Virus record (IMG/VR): IMGVR_UViG_3300031576_000025
Span: 1-64,000 of that record
Strand: one strand, 5' to 3'
DNA: 64,000 nucleotides
DNA from: a virus
Positions 6,808-13,790 of the stretch are shown piece by piece. The notes under the pieces are model-generated. The model worked only from the letters and a program-made list of their open reading frames with translations. It did no database searches and had not been told where the DNA came from. Numbering within the stretch: position 1 is the first letter of the stretch; each line of letters begins with the position of its first letter. Made by a program: the position numbers and the translations under genes.

Positions 6808-7449
6808 ATGGGCCAGGCAGAAGGCAAGACGCAGAAGGTCGGCAGCAGGTACCCGCGTGAGCTGGTGCTGCGCGCTATCCAAGCGGTCAACGAAGGCGCG
6901 ACCCTGACGACGGTGGCCAAGGATTTCAAGGTGGCCCCGAACGTCGTCAAGTATTGGGTGGACAACGCCGACAGGTTCATGGGCCCGGCTGGCATGAAGG
7001 CCCTGACCTTCGGCACCGGCCTGGACGACCACACGCGCCAGCAGTTCCACCGCATAGGCTGGCAGTCCGTCTACCTTGCCCTGCGCGTGGCGCGCGTGAA
7101 GTTCAAGACGGCAACGCTGACCGAGATTTCAACCTTCATTGCCAACACCGTTGACCGCCTTGGCAAGCACGCCAGACCGACCGACGAAGAACGCCGCAGC
7201 GGCGACGGTGGCGAATCACCTATCAAGTCCGCGGCAAGCCGCGAAGCAGGGCGTGCCTTCAGCCAAGTGGAAGCCATGGTGGTGCGCATGACGCAGCAGC
7301 GGGAAGGGCCGGTGGAAGAACCCCAAGGTGAGCGCGAAGAGCCAATAGACGCTACCACACCGACGCCTGCGGAACCGGAACCAGCAGCGACGGACCCGGC
7401 CACCACGACGGACAACAAACACAACACCGACGAACCACCCTTGACCTAA
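6808..7449 (+). CDS. HTH DNA-binding protein (regulator or small terminase-like)
   Basis: A 213-residue protein. Residues about 14-50 (RELVLRAIQAVNEGATLTTV then AKDFKVAPNVVKYWV) form a helix-turn-helix of the transposase-OrfA type also used by some phage small terminase subunits. A middle helical region follows and the last 60 residues are an acidic Pro/Thr/Glu-rich tail. It sits between two repeat clusters (5975-6250 and 7552-7599), which are candidate binding sites. The large terminase is 5 kb downstream, so small terminase, replication/partition factor and regulator are all open. An aggtga sequence precedes the ATG. Confidence 0.65.
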   Translation: MGQAEGKTQKVGSRYPRELVLRAIQAVNEGATLTTVAKDFKVAPNVVKYWVDNADRFMGPAGMKALTFGTGLDDHTRQQFHRIGWQSVYLALRVARVKFKTATLTEISTFIANTVDRLGKHARPTDEERRSGDGGESPIKSAASREAGRAFSQVEAMVVRMTQQREGPVEEPQGEREEPIDATTPTPAEPEPAATDPATTTDNKHNTDEPPLT

Positions 7450-7512
7450 TAGCCCATTATGTCAAGGCGCATGAAGGGACATTGCCCAGGGTGAATGATG
7501 GAGGCCGGAAAA

Positions 7513-7596
7513 ATGAGGCGTCGGAGGCGCATACTCCTGCTGACCACAATTTTTTCATTTGCAAATCTGATATTTTCATTTGAAAATTTTATTTGA
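7513..7596 (+). CDS. Possible 27-aa hydrophobic membrane peptide
   Basis: ATG 7513 lies 8 bases after a perfect GGAGG (7500-7504). The product has a basic head (MRRRRR) and then a hydrophobic Leu/Ile/Phe-rich segment to the stop, the profile of small membrane peptides such as type I toxins or leader peptides. The A+T-rich repeats at 7552-7599 encode its C-terminal half. Real coding status is uncertain, but the ribosome binding site is among the best in this zone. Confidence 0.4.
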   Translation: MRRRRRILLLTTIFSFANLIFSFENFI

Positions 7597-7599
7597 AAA
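7552..7599. repeat. Three TTTTCATTTGAAAA-type palindromes
   Basis: Three adjacent copies: TTTTCATTTGCAAA (7552-7565), the perfect inverted repeat TTTTCA-TT-TGAAAA (7573-7586) and TTTTATTTGAAAA (7587-7599). This is the most A+T-rich stretch of the window. It could be a DNA-unwinding element or operator for the promoter at 7669. Confidence 0.7.
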
Positions 7600-7668
7600 A
7601 GCCGGTCCAGAAATCCTTTGCAAACAGTTGCAGCCGTCCATTCTTTCAACCCCCACCGTCTTAAAGCC

Positions 7669-7697
7669 TTGAACTTCGATTGCGACCCTGGTACCAT
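7669..7697 (+). promoter_or_regulatory. Putative sigma-70 promoter
   Basis: TTGAAC (7669-7674) and TACCAT (7692-7697) are separated by 17 bases. It follows the A+T-rich palindromes and precedes the second block of small genes, for which it is the best candidate promoter. No TTACCAGTAA operator is present, so it is probably controlled differently from the shared-operator promoters. Confidence 0.5.
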
Positions 7698-7704
7698 AGC
7701 GTCC

Positions 7705-8118
7705 GTGACCAGTCCTGGTGTGGGAAACGCGGGGTGCAGTTCCATGTTGAAGTGCGGACGTTCAGGCCGGTCAACGGTCCAAAAAAAAATCCGGTCGGAA
7801 CGGCTGGGTGGTGTTCGTCCCGTGGCGCGGGGCGGTGGCGTCCGTGGCGGGGCGTGCGTTCTTTCGTGGTGCCAGGAATCGGACGGCGGCGCGGCGTTCG
7901 CGCTGGCGGACGTGGGTGTGCGGGGGGGCTGGGCCGCGGGAAAAAAAATCCGAACGGCGGCGGGGCGCGGCGGGCCGCTGGTCCCGCGGGGCGCGCTGGC
8001 TGGGGTGGCGTTCGTGGTGACCGGCTGCCGGGTGGCCGCGTTCCCGGTCCCCGGTCCCGCGGCGCTTGGTCGGCTGGCCGCGCGCTTGAAGCCGCGGCGG
8101 CGCGCGGGGTGCGCATGA
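7705..8118 (+). CDS. Uncertain Gly/Arg-rich ORF
   Basis: A 137-residue Gly-, Arg- and Ala-rich reading frame from GTG 7705, at the predicted transcription start. It contains two A-tract segments, each encoding KKIR. Its TGA overlaps the ATG of the next gene by 4 bases. Composition is poor, so this is a tentative gene. Confidence 0.3.
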   Translation: MTSPGVGNAGCSSMLKCGRSGRSTVQKKIRSERLGGVRPVARGGGVRGGACVLSWCQESDGGAAFALADVGVRGGWAAGKKIRTAAGRGGPLVPRGALAGVAFVVTGCRVAAFPVPGPAALGRLAARLKPRRRAGCA

Positions 8119-8447
8119 AGCGGCTGGCGGTGCGGCCGGTGCGCGGCGCGCGCGGGCGGCTGGTCCTTGGGCTGGACATGGGCTGCGGCCGGGACAGGGC
8201 GGCGGCGGTGGTGGTGGCCCGCGCGCTGGTCAACGGCAAGCCCGCCTGGTCGGTGGTGCGCTTCGGGGTCGGTCAGGCCGCGGCGGCCCGGGTGACCCGG
8301 TGGTGGGCGGCCCGCGGGCGGGGCGGCGCGGTGCCGCGCGGGGCCGCGGCGCTGGCGCGGCGGGCGGCGGCGTCCGCCGCCGGGTCGCGCCATTCCCTGG
8401 CCCGGGCCGTGCGGCTGGCGCGCGCCCCAGCGTGGGCGGCGGCATGA
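8115..8447 (+). CDS. Hypothetical Arg/Ala-rich protein
   Basis: A 110-residue protein. The N-terminal strand LVLGLDMGCGRD resembles the first beta-strand of actin/RNase H-like folds, but the rest is Arg/Ala-rich and too short for such a domain. ATGA coupling on both sides supports expression. Function unknown. Confidence 0.45.
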   Translation: MKRLAVRPVRGARGRLVLGLDMGCGRDRAAAVVVARALVNGKPAWSVVRFGVGQAAAARVTRWWAARGRGGAVPRGAAALARRAAASAAGSRHSLARAVRLARAPAWAAA

Positions 8448-8659
8448 CCGCGCGCTGCGGACACGAAGCCTGCGGCCGGGCAGCCAAGACCATGACGCCC
8501 CGGGTGCCGCGCTGGCTGCCGGTCCTTTTCGCCGGGGTGTTCTTCGGCGGCGTGGCCGGGCTGGCGGTGCGGACCTTCACGGACCACGGCCCGGGGCGCG
8601 TGGCCGGTGCGCTGGCCGCGGCGCTGCTGCTGGGCTGGGCCGTTAGGGGGGCCAGGTGA
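8444..8659 (+). CDS. Small membrane protein, two TM helices
   Basis: A 71-residue protein with an N-terminal C-x3-C (CGHEAC) and two hydrophobic segments (residues about 26-43 and 52-67). Coupled by 4-base overlaps to both neighbours. Function unknown. Confidence 0.55.
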   Translation: MTARCGHEACGRAAKTMTPRVPRWLPVLFAGVFFGGVAGLAVRTFTDHGPGRVAGALAAALLLGWAVRGAR

Positions 8660-8871
8660 ACCACGCCCGGGTGCTGCTGGTTGACGACACGCGCCTGTCC
8701 CCAAGCGCCGCGGCGCTGGCCTTCGCCGTCGTCCACGCGGTCCACGCCGCGCCGCCCGCGCCGCCGGTCCCTGGTCTGCCGGACGCCACCGGCCTGCCAG
8801 CGAAAGCGGCGGCACGGGCGCGGCGGGCGCGCGCGAAAACCGGGTGGGGGGTGCCATGGACCCGTCCATAA
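8656..8871 (+). CDS. Hypothetical protein, 71 aa
   Basis: A 71-residue Ala/Pro-rich protein from GTG 8656 (GTGA overlap). It starts with a beta-strand-like VLLVDDTRL followed by helices and a basic tail. No family recognised. Confidence 0.45.
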   Translation: MNHARVLLVDDTRLSPSAAALAFAVVHAVHAAPPAPPVPGLPDATGLPAKAAARARRARAKTGWGVPWTRP

Positions 8872-8993
8872 AAGAACTGGTGTCCTGGTGGAACGCCCAG
8901 CCAGAAACCTTCCGCGCCGCCTGGCGCGAACGCAGCCCGGACGTGCCATTTTTGAAAGCCGTGCGCGCCGACTACGCGCGGCGGGCGGTCTGA
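8856..8993 (+). CDS. Small hypothetical protein, 45 aa
   Basis: A 45-residue protein from ATG 8856, with a ggtggggggt run just upstream. Its composition is more natural than its neighbours (IKELVSWWNAQPETFRAAWR), with conserved-looking Trp pairs and an amphipathic helix. It overlaps the preceding gene by 16 bases. Confidence 0.5.
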   Translation: MDPSIKELVSWWNAQPETFRAAWRERSPDVPFLKAVRADYARRAV

Positions 8994-8996
8994 CCC

Positions 8997-9377
8997 GTGG
9001 CTGGCAAGCACACCTGGTCCTTGCACTGGTGGACGGGCGGCGACAGGGCCATGTGCAAGCGGCTTCTGCCGGACGTGCCGAACTTCCCGGTGGCGCTGCA
9101 ACGGGACGATTCCACCTGTTACGATTGCCTGACCGCGAAGCTGCCGAAGCCAGACATTTTCCACTGGCAAATGCGCACCGGCAAGGCCATGTGCGGAATC
9201 AAAATCAACCTGGAAAAGCACCTGATTTCCTTCGACATAGAAACCGTCACGTGCATGAAATGCGTGGCAGGAATCGAACGCTGGCGGGATAAGGGCATTG
9301 CCCGCTGGAAGAAAAAGCGTTGGCTGCGGCAGCGGCACGCGCGGACGGCGCGGGGGCGGTTCGGGGTGCAGGCATGA
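8997..9377 (+). CDS. Cys-rich hypothetical protein
   Basis: A 126-residue protein from GTG 8997. Cys pairs at CYDC (about residues 41-44) and CMKC (about 81-84), plus an isolated Cys in MCKRL and MCGI, suggest one or two zinc sites. Trp/His-rich N-terminus (HTWSLHWWTGG), basic C-terminus. No family recognised. Confidence 0.55.
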   Translation: MAGKHTWSLHWWTGGDRAMCKRLLPDVPNFPVALQRDDSTCYDCLTAKLPKPDIFHWQMRTGKAMCGIKINLEKHLISFDIETVTCMKCVAGIERWRDKGIARWKKKRWLRQRHARTARGRFGVQA

Positions 9378-9727
9378 AACGACGCGCGGCCGTTGGACCC
9401 AAAACCAAAAAATCCGCTCGAACGGCCCCAGGCGCGCATTCGGCCGGGCGCGCGCGGCGCGCGCCGCCGGGCTTGGTGGCGCGCGCCGCGCGGGACCTGC
9501 TGGACGCGGCGGTGGCGCGCGTGGCGGCGGCGGCCGTTGACCGGGCGCTGGCTGGCGGGCCGTTCCATTACGGGGAACCGGGGGGCTTGTCGCTGTGCGG
9601 CAAGCGGCTGGACAACCTGGTGGACCGGCACACCAAGCTGGCGCAAGCCGTGTCCTGCGCCCGGTGCCGGGCCGCCCGGGATTGGGGCGCGGCGGTGGCG
9701 GCGGCTGTGGCCGGGGGGTGGCGGTGA
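9374..9727 (+). CDS. Hypothetical protein with CxxC
   Basis: A 117-residue protein with a basic N-terminus, a helical Ala-rich middle and a C-terminal LSLCGKRLDNLV...SCARCRAAR segment, in which three Cys residues could form a metal site. ATGA overlap with the upstream gene. The N-terminal codons contain an A-tract motif shared with 7781 and 7941. Confidence 0.5.
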   Translation: MKRRAAVGPKTKKSARTAPGAHSAGRARRAPPGLVARAARDLLDAAVARVAAAAVDRALAGGPFHYGEPGGLSLCGKRLDNLVDRHTKLAQAVSCARCRAARDWGAAVAAAVAGGWR

Positions 9728-10179
9728 AGCCAGGCGGCGTGCCGGTCCCGCTTGGCGCGCGCGGCCCGGGGGGCTACCGGCGCGGCGCGGCGCGCGTGAC
9801 CGTGACGCTGCGTGGGGTGGGGCTGCCGTTCCGCGAAGCGGCGCGCCGCGCCCTGGTCATGCGCATTGACGCGGCCACCCGGGAAGCCGTGGCCAAGGTT
9901 CTGGCGGGCTGCCAGTCCCCCCGCCGCAGCATGTCGGACTACGTGCGCGCGCGGCGCGCGCTGAACCATGCCCACTACGCCGGGACCAGGGATTGGTTTT
10001 CGGCGTGCGGCCGGGGGCTGTCGCCGCTTTGGGACAGCGTGACGCCGGACCACGCCGCGGTGGACTGCAAATCATGCCGCCGGACCAAGGCGTGGCGGCA
10101 AGCAGCGCGGCCAGGCCCCGCGGCGGCGCGGCCGGTCGCGCGGCACGCGCGCCACAACTGGGGTGGACCTTGTGCCTGA
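9724..10179 (+). CDS. Hypothetical protein, 151 aa
   Basis: A 151-residue basic protein from GTG 9724 (GTGA). An N-terminal beta-rich part (ARVTVTLRGVGLPF) is followed by helices and an H/C-rich segment ending in CKSCRR. The CxxC near the C-terminus with earlier Cys/His suggests a zinc site. No family recognised. Confidence 0.5.
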   Translation: MKPGGVPVPLGARGPGGYRRGAARVTVTLRGVGLPFREAARRALVMRIDAATREAVAKVLAGCQSPRRSMSDYVRARRALNHAHYAGTRDWFSACGRGLSPLWDSVTPDHAAVDCKSCRRTKAWRQAARPGPAAARPVARHARHNWGGPCA

Positions 10180-10831
10180 AAAATTGACCACAGCCGCGCT
10201 GTCTGAAATCATGGCCCGCCGCCTGGCCGTCACCGGCCGCGACACGGGGCTATGGTCCTTCGACCCCGAACGTCTACAGGGGACCACGTGGGTGGACGCG
10301 GTGGTGTGCAAAAGCCAGAACGGCGACCAGTTCAAGGTTGCCGAAATAATGCGCCCGCATGACGGCTATTTTATTGCCCATGCCCATGCGGACATTGTGG
10401 CCCTGCTGGAAGAACTGGCGGCCGTGAAGCTGGAACGCGACGTGGCCAACATGAAAACAGGGATTGCCACCGCCCTGCGCGACCTGTCGGCCCGCAGCGC
10501 GGACGACGCAAAGAACGAATTGGCGGCCGTGCTGCAAGCGATTCAACCGCCGCCCGGGCCGGACGATTACCAGCCGCAGGTCCCGACGGAACCGACGCCA
10601 GCGGCGCTGGCTGTAAAAAACGGGCGCTGCCCGGCCCATGGGGCCAATGCGCACCAGGGCTGCGTGGCCTGCGCCCTGGCGCACGCGCTGCGCGGCGTGC
10701 AGCACCGCCTGCTGGTAGCGGACAAAGCCTGCATGGATTTAGCCGACAAGTGCGCCAGGCTGGAAAGCCAGCTGTCGGAAATACGCGCGCTGCGCGCGGC
10801 GCAGAACGCCGCGCGGCCGGTCGGCGGGTAG
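10163..10831 (+). CDS. Hypothetical protein, 222 aa
   Basis: A 222-residue protein. A beta-rich N-terminal domain (residues about 20-90) is followed by helices and, near the end, a CPAHGANAHQGCVAC motif giving a C-x10-C-x2-C site, then a coiled coil (KACMDLADKCARLESQLSEI). GTG 10163 was chosen; GTG 10172 is equally possible. Function unknown. Confidence 0.6.
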   Translation: MDLVPEKLTTAALSEIMARRLAVTGRDTGLWSFDPERLQGTTWVDAVVCKSQNGDQFKVAEIMRPHDGYFIAHAHADIVALLEELAAVKLERDVANMKTGIATALRDLSARSADDAKNELAAVLQAIQPPPGPDDYQPQVPTEPTPAALAVKNGRCPAHGANAHQGCVACALAHALRGVQHRLLVADKACMDLADKCARLESQLSEIRALRAAQNAARPVGG

Positions 10832-10848
10832 ACGGGACGGGGGGGGAA

Positions 10849-11169
10849 ATGGACGACAGGGTGAAGTTCAAGGTGGGGGACATGGTGTGCTGGACCAGCA
10901 GCAGCGCCGGGACGACGCGCAACAAAACCGGCCGCGTGGTGGCGGTCATGTCCCCAGGGGTGAAACCGCAGCGCAGCAATTTCTATTCCGACCAACGGTA
11001 CAACCACACCGGGTTCGGTCTGCCGCGGGGTAGCTTCAGCTTCCTGGTGGCGGTCCTGCGCCGCGGCGCGCGCGGGCAGTCCTTGAAGCCGACCTTGTAC
11101 TGGCCGCGGGTTTCCGCGCTGCGCGCGGCGGCGGTGGCACCAATGCCGGTTCCCGGGCTGCTGGCATGA
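10849..11169 (+). CDS. KOW-like small beta-barrel protein
   Basis: A 106-residue protein preceded by a GGGGGGGG ribosome binding run. Residues 5-35 (FKVGDMVCWTSSS...KTGRVVAVMSPG) have the pattern of a KOW/SH3-like barrel: 'VGD.V....G....G.V..V.PG'. The end is Ala/Pro-rich. Such domains bind RNA or protein partners; the partner is unknown. Confidence 0.6.
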   Translation: MDDRVKFKVGDMVCWTSSSAGTTRNKTGRVVAVMSPGVKPQRSNFYSDQRYNHTGFGLPRGSFSFLVAVLRRGARGQSLKPTLYWPRVSALRAAAVAPMPVPGLLA

Positions 11170-11372
11170 CCGACAAAAAGCGCGGCTTGGCGCAGGCGTG
11201 CGTCGTAATCGGCGGCTGCGTAGGAATTCTGGCCGTTGGCGTAACGGTGGCCGGGCAGCCGTTGTGGGTGCAGGTGTTCGTCGGCGCGGCGGCGGCGTCC
11301 GCGGGTGTTGTCGGCCTGGCTTGGCTGGCCGATTATACGACGCGGGGACCGCTGCCGGGGACGCGACCTTGA
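11166..11372 (+). CDS. Small membrane protein, two TM helices
   Basis: A 68-residue protein with transmembrane segments at residues about 11-31 and 36-54 and a short hairpin loop between them. ATGA overlap with the preceding gene, TTGA overlap with the next. Function unknown. Confidence 0.55.
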   Translation: MTDKKRGLAQACVVIGGCVGILAVGVTVAGQPLWVQVFVGAAAASAGVVGLAWLADYTTRGPLPGTRP

Positions 11373-11671
11373 CCTGGTACCTTCTGCTGGCCGCTGCCGG
11401 GCTGGTCATAACAACGGACCCCGGCGAAGCCTGCCGCGCGCTGCGCGCGCCCGGGAAGGAACCGGCGCGCGTGGTGGAAGTCACGGTGACCATGACGACC
11501 TGCGGGTGCCCGGCGTCCGCGCCGTTCTGCACGATTGCCTGCGGCGACAACAGGCCGCAGCTGTCGGCGCGGCTTGTGAAATCGTGCGCTTACGCCGAAG
11601 GCCACGCTGTCACCAGCGTGCCGCAGCCGGTCATATCCTGGGAACCCGGGCGGTGGGTGTTCGACCAATGA
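11369..11671 (+). CDS. Possible exported Cys-rich protein
   Basis: A 100-residue protein starting at TTG 11369, with a hydrophobic N-terminal helix (MTWYLLLAAAGLVITTD) that could act as a signal or anchor. The rest carries several Cys residues (CGCP, FCTIACG, SCAY), consistent with a disulfide-bonded exported domain. TTGA coupling supports the rare start codon. Confidence 0.5.
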   Translation: MTWYLLLAAAGLVITTDPGEACRALRAPGKEPARVVEVTVTMTTCGCPASAPFCTIACGDNRPQLSARLVKSCAYAEGHAVTSVPQPVISWEPGRWVFDQ

Positions 11672-11859
11672 AGGCGCTTTCTTCCAACGGCCGCCGCGTG
11701 CGCGTGCTGCATGTCGGCGCGGGTGGCGTGGCGCGCGCGGCCGGGCTGCTGGCCGCGGCCGGGGCCGCCGCGGCGCTGGGCTACAGCGGCACGGCCGCGC
11801 GCGCCGCGGGCGCGGCGTTCATGGCGGCGCGCCTTTGGCTGGCCGGTGGCTGGGCATGA
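11668..11859 (+). CDS. Small Ala-rich membrane protein
   Basis: A 63-residue protein with a basic N-terminus and one long Ala/Gly/Leu-rich hydrophobic stretch. 4-base overlaps with both neighbours. Function unknown. Confidence 0.45.
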   Translation: MKALSSNGRRVRVLHVGAGGVARAAGLLAAAGAAAALGYSGTAARAAGAAFMAARLWLAGGWA

Positions 11860-12308
11860 CCACGCACCTGGTAGCCCTGGCGACTAAGCCGCTGCTGGTC
11901 GGTGAATTCAACCCCTACGGCACGGGCCCGGATTTCGCGCTGTACCCGGCACCGTCCGGGTGCGCGGGCTGGCGGCTGTGCTGCAAAATCTTGGACATCG
12001 CCCCGTCCGACTACCTTGCCCGCTTCGACCGCGCCAACCTATGCGTCGGGCGCTGGTCCATACGCGAAGCGCGCCTGGAAGCCGCGCGCCTGCTGACGAC
12101 CGGCACGGGCCCGGTGGTGGTGCTTGGGGCGAAGGTGTCCGCGGCGTTCGGCCTCGCGTTTGAACCCTACGCCAACACCACCCTGGGCGACCCGGTGCGC
12201 GCCGCCGTAATCCTGCCGCACCCGTCCGGCCTTTGCCGCCTTTGGTGGGAACCCGGCGCGTACGAACGCGCGCGGCGCGCGCTGAACATTGCCAGGGTGA
12301 ACCTGTGA
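11856..12308 (+). CDS. Uracil-DNA glycosylase superfamily-like protein
   Basis: A 150-residue protein. The N-terminal VGEFNPYG (residues about 15-22) resembles the family-4 UDG motif A, and the C-terminal LPHPSGLCRLW (about 119-129) resembles motif B with its His-Pro-Ser. A central VVVLGAKVSAAFG matches the strand-loop that follows in this fold. Similar proteins occur in many phages and are only loosely related to active UDGs, so base excision is inferred, not shown. ATGA overlap upstream and GTGA overlap with the large terminase gene place it at the head of the packaging operon. Confidence 0.7.
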   Translation: MTTHLVALATKPLLVGEFNPYGTGPDFALYPAPSGCAGWRLCCKILDIAPSDYLARFDRANLCVGRWSIREARLEAARLLTTGTGPVVVLGAKVSAAFGLAFEPYANTTLGDPVRAAVILPHPSGLCRLWWEPGAYERARRALNIARVNL

Positions 12309-13789
12309 CCAACGCCACCACCAGCAAGGACCGGCCGCACGCGGCGCGGCTTGCCGCGGCGTACTACCTGGGCAAGCACACGCTGGGGTACGACCGCTTC
12401 ACGGAACTTCACGCGGGCTGGCTGGACCTTCTGCTGCGCCATAAAAAAATCGTGCTGGTAGCGCCGCCCGGCCATTACAAATCCACGGTGGCGACAATCA
12501 CCTATCCGCTGTTCAGGTTGACGGAGGACAGGAACCTGCGGATTATGATTATCAACGAAGTCCTCGAAAACGCCAAGGCGTTCCTTTCGGAAATCAAGGG
12601 GCACCTGCGGGACAATGAAGAATTCCGTGCGGCGCACGGGACCTGGCACATGGACGCGGACGCCTGGACCGCGGACAAGATTCAGCTGCGCCGCGACGTA
12701 ATCCGAAAGGAACCGACGGTGGCCGCGGTCGGCGTGCTGGGCACGCTGGTGTCCCAGCACCCCAACCTGATAATCGTTGACGACCCGTGCAGTGGGCGCA
12801 ACACGCAGACCCACAGCCAGCGGGAAAAAGTCTGGCAATGGTGGCGGCGCGACCTAATGCCCCGCCTTGACGCCAACGACCCTGAAGCGCAAATAATCGT
12901 CGTGTCCACCCGCTGGCACCGCGACGATTTGGTGGGCCGGATAAAAGCCGACGAAGGGTACAAGGATTGGAAGATTGTTGAACTGGCCGCCGAATGGAAG
13001 GACAAGGCTGGAAAGCAGCAAATCCTTTTCCCCGAAAAATTCACGCCCAAGACGCTGACCGACCTGCGCGGGACGTTGGGCACGGCGAACTACCATTGCA
13101 TTTACGGCAGCAGCCCGGAATCGGTTTCCGGCACAGACTTCAAGCCCGCGTGGCTGGAACAGGGCCGGTATGATAAACTTCCCCCGGACTTGACCGTGTT
13201 TGCTGGCGTTGACTTGGCCATCGGCAAGACGCAGCGAAACGCGGCCTTCGCCTGGTGCGTGCTGGGCGTGGACATGAAGCGCGGGGACGGGTACGTGATA
13301 GAAGCGTACCGGGACAGGCTGCCGTTTGCGGAACAGCTGAAGGCGGTCAAGCGGCTGAACCGGCTGCACCACCCGCGGTGTATTATAATCGAGTCCAACG
13401 CCTATCAGGCGGTGTTCACGGAGGTTTTACGGACGGACAAGGAATCGCGGCTGCTGCCGTTCAAGCCGTACAACACGGTGGGCGACAAGCACGCCCGGCT
13501 GCGCGGGCTGGCACCGCTGTATGAAGCGGGCGCGCTGCGGCACCCGCGGACGAACGCCGATTGGCTGGACAACCTCGAGCAGGAAATGTTGGGGTTCCCT
13601 GACGGGACGCTGGACATGATGGACGCGGAATGGCTGGCGTTGCAGGGCGTGGAATTGCAGCGCAACGAACCGCGCATAGGCCATGCCGACGACACCGACG
13701 ACATGGACAAAGACGACGACGGGGAAGGCGCAGGGCGCGGGCAGGCCGACAGGCACACGGCCGGGCACGGCGCTGGTGCGGGGGTATAA
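12305..13789 (+). CDS. terL: Terminase large subunit
   Basis: A 494-residue DNA packaging motor and nuclease. The Walker A variant APPGHYKST lies at residues about 52-60, Walker B LIIVDDP at about 155-161 followed by the coupling segment, and the RNase H-like nuclease domain begins at AGVDLAIG (about 300-307), whose Asp is the usual first metal ligand. IVVSTRWHRDDLVGRI between them is typical of this TerL family. It acts on concatemeric phage DNA at the portal. GTG 12305 gives normal length. The acidic, Gly-rich last 40 residues are unusual and may be a flexible tail. The portal gene follows directly. Confidence 0.95.
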   Translation: MTNATTSKDRPHAARLAAAYYLGKHTLGYDRFTELHAGWLDLLLRHKKIVLVAPPGHYKSTVATITYPLFRLTEDRNLRIMIINEVLENAKAFLSEIKGHLRDNEEFRAAHGTWHMDADAWTADKIQLRRDVIRKEPTVAAVGVLGTLVSQHPNLIIVDDPCSGRNTQTHSQREKVWQWWRRDLMPRLDANDPEAQIIVVSTRWHRDDLVGRIKADEGYKDWKIVELAAEWKDKAGKQQILFPEKFTPKTLTDLRGTLGTANYHCIYGSSPESVSGTDFKPAWLEQGRYDKLPPDLTVFAGVDLAIGKTQRNAAFAWCVLGVDMKRGDGYVIEAYRDRLPFAEQLKAVKRLNRLHHPRCIIIESNAYQAVFTEVLRTDKESRLLPFKPYNTVGDKHARLRGLAPLYEAGALRHPRTNADWLDNLEQEMLGFPDGTLDMMDAEWLALQGVELQRNEPRIGHADDTDDMDKDDDGEGAGRGQADRHTAGHGAGAGV

Positions 13790-13790
13790 C

